Shown here: positions 56,692 through 64,000 of the stretch, piece after piece
Layout of the letters: each line of letters opens with the position of its first letter
Numbering within the stretch: the first letter of the stretch is position 1
Assembly (NCBI GenBank): GCA_963971405.1
Contig: OZ020489.1
Location: forward strand, 35,125,047-35,189,046
Source of the DNA: Psococerastis gibbosa
Lineage: Eukaryota > Arthropoda > Insecta > Psocodea > Psocidae
DNA: 64,000 nucleotides
Direction: 5' to 3'
Notes under the pieces: generated by a model
Told to the model about the DNA's origin: nothing
The model's database searches: none
The model's input: the letters and a program-made list of their open reading frames with translations, nothing else
Made by a program: the position numbers and the translations under genes

Positions 56692-57675
56692 CCCTCCTAT
56701 TTATACGCTAGTATAAGAAGAAAGTGTTGTGATGATCGAAATGTTCAAATCCGAAATTTCAGCTCGTTTTGAGGTCCCACGATCCCAAAAAATGGTTTTT
56801 ACGTAATGTCTGTTTGCGGTGTGTCTGTCTGTCGGCTTGGGGTCAAACAACTCTATAGAATTTGATGAAATGTAACAAGTAGGTTCACAGAAATATTTCC
56901 CTGCGGATTTTTTTTTCTAAAGCACTATTTTGCGGGGTTTTATATTACCTAAAATCCCAACAAAAACAAAAAAAAAAACGACTTTCTCAAAAACGGCTCT
57001 GACGATTTTTTTTAAATTCACAAATATTGTAGAACGTATATTAGGCCGGGTGCCACATACGTCAATGCTCAATGCTAAATATGGTTTTGACGTGGTAGCA
57101 GACATTTTTAGTATGTCTTTAATGTCTGTTAAAACGTCAATACCACAATTACCATTGACCATTGACGCATGTGGAAACTCCGGCTTCATGTAAAAAAATC
57201 CTATTAGGTGGCATCCTGATGATAGTTCGGTTCAGGGCGTAAATAAATAGAAAACGCTCAGTTTCTACAGACAAATGACTAAATTTTTTATTATTAAGGA
57301 ACCAAAGCTTTGTAAGTTTGTTGTATGTGGAAAATAAAGTTACGCAAAACCGAATAGGTTAATTTCCAAATAAAGGCTTTGGTTTTGAAGAAATGCCCCC
57401 AATGCATTACATACCACACTATTATTACATTGTTATCGGACTGGCCATTCTAGACTGTAAAATTGGCCCATTCGTCTTAGGATTGGGAAAATCTGTGGTA
57501 AAACGAGTGCAATTTCTACATCAAACTATAGAAAGATGATGGTAATCAAGAAAAAATCGTTCGGAGCATGATAAAAATAAAATAAAAATCCACATTCAAA
57601 AGGCCAAAGGGGAAAATGTTTCTCGTTCAAACAATGGGAACATTAGGCAGTTCCTACATAACTTATAGGAAAGCA
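56692..57675 (+). mobile_element. D element copy 4, with a nested foldback MITE
   Basis: CCTATTTATACGCTAGTATA at the left, TTATAGGAAAGCA at the right, TTTTACGTAATGTCTGTTTG inside. MITE C7 interrupts it at 57041-57186. Confidence 0.65.
57041..57186. mobile_element. TTAGGCGG foldback MITE, copy C7
   Basis: TTAGGCCGGGTGCCACATAC and GCATGTGGAAACTCCGGCTT. It carries GACGTGGTAGCAGACATTTT and pairs with 15910-16055. Confidence 0.75.
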
Positions 57676-57782
57676 CGTAAGTGTGCGTTGCGGTGAAGTC
57701 AGGAAAAAATATCGTAATTGAAATGATTTGAATTTGAAGTTAAAATTCAACAAGTATTTGTAATTTATAGTAACTTAGTTAC

Positions 57783-58390
57783 TTTCCCATTTATACGTAG
57801 TATAAGGAAAGCTTTGTGATGGTCAAAATGTTCGATTTCTGGATTTCAGTGGATTTTTACTTTTTGAGGTCCCAGGAATGGGTCGCTTGCCCCTTGATAG
57901 TTTGCTTCTGGGGGTAAAAAAAAAAGACACAGTTTTAATGAAAAATGACTTCTTCTTCTTCTCGTGCCCCTTCAACGTTGAAGATTGGCGATCATTTGAG
58001 CGAAAACAAAACTTTTCGCTCATGATGATTATACAAGGGATGCCCCGAAGGACCTTTAATGCAGTGGTTTCCCGTTGCCTTCTGCATCCTTATGCCGTTG
58101 ACTCCTCTGTTGAATTCTTCCGCCTTTAGGGAGCTTTTTCTCTCCCATGGACAAAAGGGTGCCCATGCCCTAGCTCCAAGGAGCTAGGTGGGGGATCTTT
58201 AACCGGACCCCACTCGGTACTGCTTGGTCGGGGACTGCTTATTCATCTTATTCGCAGCTAACCATCATATCTGATGGCCGTTCACTATCCGCCACCTGTG
58301 ACCCCACTAGTAGCCTGCAGTTCAGCCCTAGCAGAAAAATGACTAAAAAATTTAAAAAACCATAAAAAACTAAAAAATTCTAAGGAAGAA
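57783..58390 (+). mobile_element. D element copy 5, internally deleted and interrupted
   Basis: TTTCCCATTTATACGTAG then, after a jump, GGGTCGCTTGCCCCTTGATA and TGCTTCTGGGGGTAAA. The insertion at 57951-58334 splits an AAAAATGACT word. Confidence 0.65.
57951..58334 (-). mobile_element. 384-bp retroposon with (GAA)n tail and 10-bp duplication
   Basis: AAAAATGACT at 57941-57950 and 58335-58344 is a target-site duplication. Read on the minus strand it starts CTGCTAGGGCTGAACTGCAG, contains GGCAACGGGAAACCACTGC, and ends AGAAGAAGAAGA. This is a SINE-like or LINE-derived short insert. The host copy retains enough of its own sequence to show the boundary exactly. Confidence 0.75.
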
Positions 58391-59060
58391 GTAATTATCA
58401 TTATGATTCAGGACCAAGCTTCGAATAACTAACAAAATTATAATTAACTCATTTCTAAGAAAAGACAAATTGACGTTGGGCTTGGTATTTCACAAGCCCA
58501 AGTCGGGGTATTGGTATAAGTTTTCAACTATAGCAATAATCGCACCTCGGTAAAACCTCATCGGTTAGGATATCGCCGCTGCGCAAAGCATTTCTAAGAA
58601 AAAAAGTTAATTATAATTAAAAATAATAATAAATAATAAAGAAAAGTTTTCTTATACAATAGCTACCACGGCAGCATTAGTCTTACATTTCTATGAATAT
58701 ATGCCAGTGTTACTAAATTTATTCATTTATTATTATTTTTAAACTTGAGTTCTCCCATTTGTCAGAATGAATTAGAAAACTTCTAGCCAATGGAATGATC
58801 GGAAATCTTGTGATTTCGATAGAGAAATTTTGATAAAGTAAATGGTGTAACTGCAAAGTAAATGGTATAGGGTTGTGATGAAAATGACCAGGGACGAGCT
58901 AATGCTACCGGGAAATTTGATATAGATCCTTTTCCTGTAGCAATCTTCCCCAACTTAAAGTTATACCTACCTACCAACTATTAATTTTAGAAGGTTACTA
59001 AACTCCGAACATTTAACCAACGAAGACGTGCTCCTTAGAATAAAAAAGCCCGGTCGAACA
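58391..59060. other. No recognisable gene
   Basis: AT-rich sequence; nothing supported. Confidence 0.5.
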
Positions 59061-59952
59061 TACTTTCCAATTTATAAATAATAATAATAATGCTTTATTC
59101 TTCAAATAAGTACATTTTTTTACCATAATCAGGGCGTCCCCAAGCCTAATGGCGCGTGGGGAAACGCCCAAAGCCCTAACCTAAATTATCCTACGTATAT
59201 AGAAAAAAAAAATAACATTCACAAACAATCTAGTGATGGGAATCATCAATTACGGGATTAACAATTACGTGGTGACCCCTGGACCCCCTCTGACAATCCA
59301 ATGGGTATCCCCTATCCCAAAGCATCAGCATATAGCATAAACATGGCATTGCATATTCTAGATCGGGCACGCAATGCATTTGAGCATGAATTTTCTATAA
59401 TTTTTTGAACAAAACTAAATAATATTTTTAGGAAGCAACCTGTCCGGTTTAGTTACTCAATTTAACACCTGAAACATGCCTGAAGATAGAAATCATCGAT
59501 GGAAAGGTTCCGCAAAAAGATTATTTTTTAGTCATTTTTCATGAAAATTTAGTTATTTTTTTTTTACTCCCAACAGTAAACTATCAAGGGGCAAGTGACC
59601 CCCCGCATTTTATTAACATTAATAAAGACTACAATGTACGTGAATGTAAAAGAAATCGTTGGTGCCGTTTTTGAGAAATTAGTTTTTTAGACGTTTTTTT
59701 TTTAGTTTTTTGAGAATAAAACACCCCAAAATTGAGTTAGCCAAAAATAAATAAAAATCCCGAGGCATAATTTTTGTGAACCTACATGCCAAATTTCATC
59801 AAAATCGACCGAGTAGTTTGCCCGGAAATCGATGAACAGACAGAGCGACAGAGCAACAGAGCGACAGACAGACAGACAGACAGACATTTCGTAAAAACCA
59901 CTTTTTTGGGTTCCTGGGACCTCAAAACGTGTAAATCCGTTGAAATTGAAGT
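59061..59952 (-). mobile_element. D element copy 6
   Basis: TACTTTCCAATTTATA at the left. (CAGA)n at 59838-59885. The right end stops at CCGTTGAAATTGAAG, before the terminal repeat. 59085-59215 is an inserted retroposon tail (AATAATAATAATGC; GGGGAAACGCCC). Confidence 0.7.
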
Positions 59953-59972
59953 TTTTGTTTTTTGTTTACCAG

Positions 59973-60141
59973 CAGCCTGATCGAGGCGATTATAATACCG
60001 GTATTTATTTAATCCCCTGGTAATAAAAATGTAAGCAAGATAGTTTTATAATGGAAAGTGCTATTCAAAATTTGTTTGTTTACAGTTATAATCCTAGGGT
60101 ATTTATTTAACCCCGGTATTATAAACGCCTCGATCAGGCTG
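59973..60141. mobile_element. Compact E-family MITE, copy 5
   Basis: 169 bp with inverted ends CAGCCTGATCGAGGCG and CGCCTCGATCAGGCTG, extending through TAATACCGG. Its interior TGGAAAGTGCTATTCAA is shared with 37470. Confidence 0.85.
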
Positions 60142-60709
60142 CAGAAAAAGTTAATGCTAGCAATGCAATTTAAGTTAACAGGGCTTTTATATAATTTATT
60201 TAATTAATGTAGCCCATTGTACTATAGTACAATATCTAGTGCAAGTCGAGCAAATGTGGGTGGGGGACCCTCTCTCTGCATATGTGATCGGCCGCAATTA
60301 TTCCGATTATATCTATAAATATTGCAATTATGTTAAATGTTAATATATAATTTTGTCTAAAGGAGATCTGAAAATGCTTGAATGATCCGTATGTCAGTTG
60401 GTAATGTCAGGTATAGGGTATATGAATTGATTTGAATTGTTCCTGTATGGTAATTAGAGAAATGCATACGTTCATCCAAGTTGGATAGAGTGTCTTCTTC
60501 TTCCTCCTCTCCTTTTTCAGCTCATGATGAGCTTTGGAGTGCTCAAAAATTTCGGATTCCCTACTCTCGGAGGTTGATTTCTAATTTGAGAACTTCCCAG
60601 AAGTCTTATTTCCGTCATGTTTACTTAATTGTACATTCTGTTTTCCATGTTCTGGTATTTTTTAAGTAGGCCTAGTATTCTTCAACTTAAACCAAATGAA
60701 TTTTTAAAA
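60142..60709. other. No recognisable gene
   Basis: Short frame at 60481-60669 is unrecognised; AT-rich otherwise. Confidence 0.45.
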
Positions 60710-60798
60710 TCATGCTTTGTTAATTAAATAAGAAATAAGAAACCTGTAAAAACAACGGATTTTGGGGTACCTCTTTCTTACGGGATGTACACTCTTAA
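60710..60798. mobile_element. TTAA MITE, single arm
   Basis: CATGCTTTGTTAATTAAATA to GGGATGTACACTCTTAA, the right arm of 12881-13271. Confidence 0.65.
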
Positions 60799-60802
60799 AC
60801 AG

Positions 60803-60935
60803 GGATGGATTTCATTGATTCAGCCCATTGGGGCGGGGGGGGGATAGTTTGGGGTCAAAATAGAAGAACATTATGTAGTATCGAATAAGTAAGAGCGTAA
60901 TAAATTTACTTACAATAGGTTTACTTAATTTGGGT
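60803..60935 (+). mobile_element. Poly-G hAT-like MITE, 5' part
   Basis: GATTCAGCCCATTGGGG, a G run, GGGTCAAAATAGAAG and AGAGCGTAATAAAT match 37754-37926. Confidence 0.55.
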
Positions 60936-60966
60936 TAAATAAAAAAATTAATTAATAAATGAGAAC

Positions 60967-61174
60967 TTTTTATAGTTTCTATTACTAAGTCAACCTAGCG
61001 GAGTTAGGGCAGAAAGCCCTCTCTTACACTCAACTAGGATGACCCGGAACCGCCTGCTTTACATGCACTCCGAAACATGGTCAAAAAATGTAGGAAGTGA
61101 AGGACTCGAACCAACAACCATTCGGGTGAAAGTCAGAATCCGTACCACTACGCTACATGTCCTGGGTTGGTACG
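60967..61174 (-). mobile_element. tRNA-derived SINE, copy 7
   Basis: CTAGCGGAGTTAGGGC, B box complement GGACTCGAACC and CGCTACATGTCCTGG. Confidence 0.85.
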
Positions 61175-61717
61175 TATCCTTCTATGTTCTTAAAGTTACC
61201 GAACGAGACAGTAAAGTTATTTATAAACTCTAGATACTGCACCTGCTTTTTGGCTAAATTCACTGCTAGGATTTAGCAAGTAAGCCTTAAAATGGAAACA
61301 GGAAAATCAGATAGGAAAGCATACTTAACGTGGGTACAATTATACATCGTAGGAGACAAAGTGGATAACTTAAGGAGACGTGTAGCAACGCATTCCTGAG
61401 TTATGAGAACTTGTTAGTAACTTTACTGAGAGAAATTGTGTTAGATTGTACGCCATGTTTCAAGATTTCTCAGCAAACTATTCACAGGGGGCCTAGATGC
61501 GTTCGCTGAAAAGCAGCAAATTTGGATCCCCAGTGAATGGGACCTTATGTGGAGAACTGAGGTTTGCTGCGTCTTGTGCATATTCGGTGGTTATTGTACA
61601 GAAATGAAAAGTTGATGGAACAATAATAAGCATTTTCAATGTGGTCAAGTGGGAGAAAGTAAGAAAAATTGAAAGTATAGACATTAATAAAAACAAAAGC
61701 CTCCAATGGCGTAGTTG
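61175..61717. other. No recognisable gene
   Basis: AT-rich sequence with short unrecognised frames. Confidence 0.45.
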
Positions 61718-61850
61718 TAGACGTTCGCACTTGTGCGAGTCTCTACACATCACGCGATCGGTAATCTGTCGTAACTCAATACAGGTATTACCTACAGAGG
61801 CGACTGAAGAGGTTATTCGGATAAATTCATTTTATGGGAATAGTCTTTAA
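61718..61850 (-). repeat. G repeat copy 4
   Basis: CACTTGTGCGAGTCTCTAC, GTAACTCAATACAGG and GAGGTTATTCGGATAAATTC. An (AAT)n tract adjoins at 61857. Confidence 0.65.
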
Positions 61851-62029
61851 AAAAAATAATAATAATAATAATAATAATAATATAATAAAGGTAAGAAGTT
61901 TCCCATTGTATTTTTTGAGAATTTTGGAACTATTTAGGCTATTTATTTATTAGGTTCTATTTTTATTTTCAATTAATTCAACTCTATATTCAAAGGTTAT
62001 GGGTCTGTCTTAATATATTCTTTTGCTGA

Positions 62030-62223
62030 ATATTGACTTTTTGTTCTATTACTAAGCCAACCTAGCGGAGTTAGGGCTGTAAAGCCCTCTCTTACACTCA
62101 ACTAGGAAGACCTGGGACCACCTGCTTTACATGTCCTCCGAGAAAATAAAGCAACTGTGGTACTCAAACCAACAACCTTTCGTGTGAAAATCGGAGTCTG
62201 GACCACTACTCTACATGTCCTGA
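62030..62223 (-). mobile_element. tRNA-derived SINE, copy 8
   Basis: AACCTAGCGGAGTTAGGGC, AAACCAACAACCTTTCG and ACTCTACATGTCCTG. Confidence 0.85.
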
Positions 62224-62339
62224 CATGACCTTGATAAGCATACCATTTTCCATTTTTTTTTTTTTTTTTTTTTTATAAATTGGGGTACATGTGTTACCTG
62301 TGTGCACTTAAGCCTATTGGCCTATTGTGCCCCCTACAA

Positions 62340-62920
62340 TAAAGTATCTACATCACTTCTATATCACTTTCTCGAGGCCTATCTCCCTCACGAGAGCCAG
62401 GATCTTGAGGGGATTCAGAAGTGGTAGGTCTTTTACATGTAACTGCAAGCTTTCCGAGCATGCTGCTCTTCTTCGTGCGATTGCATCGCATCGCATCGCA
62501 GGTCCTCCGCACCTTCATTGCAGAATCTGCAAGACTATAGTTGTCTCCCTAAGAGACTCCAGATATTTAACCCCAGGACCAAAGACGCCAAGGCCTGTTC
62601 TTGGTTTGGTACTTCCTAGCCTAGAGCCATCAGTATACCACTTGATTGTGTGACTATTGAGAATTCCTGCTGATTCGCAGCATTCTTTCATTGTCCCTAA
62701 TATAGTTTCGAATTCCCTCCTAAAACAGTATGTATTTTGGATGGATTCTATCGCTTGGCATATCCAGGCAGTGGTCAGACGTAGTCAGAGAGGCTGAGTC
62801 TCTCTTAATTGCCCTTCCACTCCTAGTAATGCCATTTCTGCTGAAGTTTCCACTGCAACATGGAGGGGTGGGAAGTCCAGTACTATCTCCATTGCTGCAG
62901 TGGGACAGCATCATGTTAGA
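62340..62920 (-). pseudogene. R1/jockey-type LINE RNase H domain relic
   Basis: The minus strand reads VVYTDGSRLG, then TGLGVFGPGVKYLESL and ETTIVLQILQ, followed in the same frame (after one stop) by an Arg/Ala-rich run and LLNPLKILALVRE. YTDGS with the first catalytic Asp and G.GVFGPG...SL is the start of the RNase H domain that follows reverse transcriptase in R1 and jockey-related LINEs. An upstream piece (62914-62720) is in another frame and also broken by stops. It is therefore a frameshifted, inactive remnant. The later catalytic residues are not recognisable. Confidence 0.65.
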
Positions 62921-63529
62921 GAATACGGGCTTCTGAATGTAGCCATAATTTGGATTATTCAGAGAAAAATTCTCATGTGGTTTGATTTTGCCATGTCCAT
63001 GAAGCCATGACCAATGGTATGGTTACAGCAGGAAAAGACAGGCAGTTACCATTTTCCATGAAAAGAGTTGTTATTTGTGATCTGTGATGCGGAAATTTGA
63101 AGCATCTACAAGCTTTCGTTGTACAAATTCGTGTGTAACCACCATAAGAGTCGGCGCACCACTGCACTTTAACCAACCACCAATGCAGCACTTTAAGGTG
63201 TTTTTAGGAGTGAAAATATTTTAGCAGAAAATGGTATGTGAGTACATGAAATAACTGAGAAAGTGGTAAAATAATTTTTTTTAAAATAACACGAGAAATA
63301 ATAAATGTAAATAAAAAATATTGTGTTTTATGTTCATGTACAGAAGGCTGTTTTATTTCTGATTTTAATTTCTAATTACATTCTGATTTCTTCTTTTCTT
63401 TTTTCTTATATTGATTCCTAAAGAACCTACCCAGATACCAATCAGTGGCAGAATTTAGATTAACAACGGGTCATGACTACCATCAAAAACACCTTCATCG
63501 TATAGGTGTAGCAGCGGAACCTTTCTGCC
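62921..63529. other. No recognisable gene
   Basis: Possibly more of the same LINE on the minus strand up to about 63190, but no motif is visible. Confidence 0.4.
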
Positions 63530-64000
63530 CTTGCAGTGAGTTGGCTACCCTTAAAAGCTGAATGTAAAAACTCACAAAGTCTTACACATTATTTTTCTCT
63601 TTCTAAGCAAAAAACTAAAAAAAATCCAAATTTTGTGTTTAAAAAAAACGGCGAGTTATATTTTTAATTGCAATATTTACTAATTAACAATATTTTCTCA
63701 ATCCTATCCTACTTCTTCCTTGCCACTCCACATGTGCTACTCTTATAGGCTGAATGTAGAAACTCACAAAGTCTCACTAATTTTTTTTCTCTATCTAAAC
63801 CAAAAACTAAAAAAACTTTTTTTGTGTTTTACTCCAAATTTTATTTTTAATGGTAGTATTTAGCCTACTAATTAGCAATAATTGTTTCCCAATCCTATCC
63901 CACTTCTCCATTGCCGCTTCACATGTGCAGTGAGTTGGCTACCCTTAAAAGCTAAATGTGGGGAGGGGGGGCCTCTAACCTCCTCCCACATCCAATGGCC
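63530..64000. repeat. About 195-bp tandem repeat, running off the right edge
   Basis: GCTGAATGTAAAAACTCACA at 63557 recurs at 63749 and begins again at 63951 (GCTAAATGTGGGG). Periods are about 192 and 202 bp. Shared words include CTCACAAAGTCT and ATCCTATCC. Source family not recognised. Confidence 0.75.

Overview
The window is animal nuclear DNA, AT-rich and packed with transposon remains. An arthropod, probably an insect, fits best: it has Penelope-like, R1/jockey-like and tRNA-derived SINE retroelements, many hAT- and piggyBac-like MITEs, and a short TTAGG tract. The species cannot be named from the sequence alone. Most long frames are repeat shadows. Very little host coding sequence is recognisable: one good terminal exon (CDS 13528-13971) and one candidate 48-bp microexon (38082-38129).

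The most notable region is the left 5.6 kb. A family B DNA polymerase gene of virus/Maverick (Polinton/adintovirus-like) type reads leftward from 3620 and is still open at position 1, giving at least 1,206 codons with no stop. It combines N-terminal zinc fingers, a possible Cys/His catalytic domain, an endonuclease VII-like zinc motif, the three exonuclease motifs and polymerase motifs A, B and C. A second, 101-codon gene lies behind it on the same strand (4574-4879). The two start codons are preceded, at 28-30 bp, by the same 73-80 bp block containing a small hairpin, which looks like a shared promoter or leader. Between the genes is a tandem repeat with three 34-bp palindromic iterons, and upstream of the small gene is a G-rich tandem array. 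I read this as one end of an endogenous viral or self-synthesising element whose remaining genes lie to the left of the window.

From 6.5 to 64 kb the sequence is a mosaic of mobile elements. 6.5-8 kb: a LINE reverse-transcriptase tail, then a short LTR-like element with identical 162-bp ends and an internal 13-bp satellite. 8-10.6 kb: a TCTG-bearing interspersed element, a poly-G hAT MITE and a three-level nest of insertions. 12.7-16 kb: a TTAA palindromic MITE, the host exon and the first TTAGGCGG foldback MITEs. 16-33 kb: SINEs, LINE tails, hAT MITEs with exact 8-bp duplications, and a Penelope-like relic. 33-40.7 kb: an inverted duplication with coding-like arms, a CAA-tailed retroposon interrupted by a Penelope fragment, and a hAT-like element holding three more MITEs. 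42-64 kb: further copies of the same families, poly-G/C elements, a relic LINE RNase H domain and a terminal tandem repeat.

The repeated families are: a tRNA-derived SINE (8 copies), a five-copy ~190-bp repeat, a CAATAAT-rich MITE with CAGCCCGATC ends (5), the D element with GCTTTCCAATTTAT ends (6), TTAGGCGG foldback MITEs (8), poly-G/poly-C hAT MITEs (at least 6), TTAA MITEs (3), a CAA-tailed retroposon (4) and Penelope-like inserts (3). All family assignments come from reading the sequence; no database was searched.
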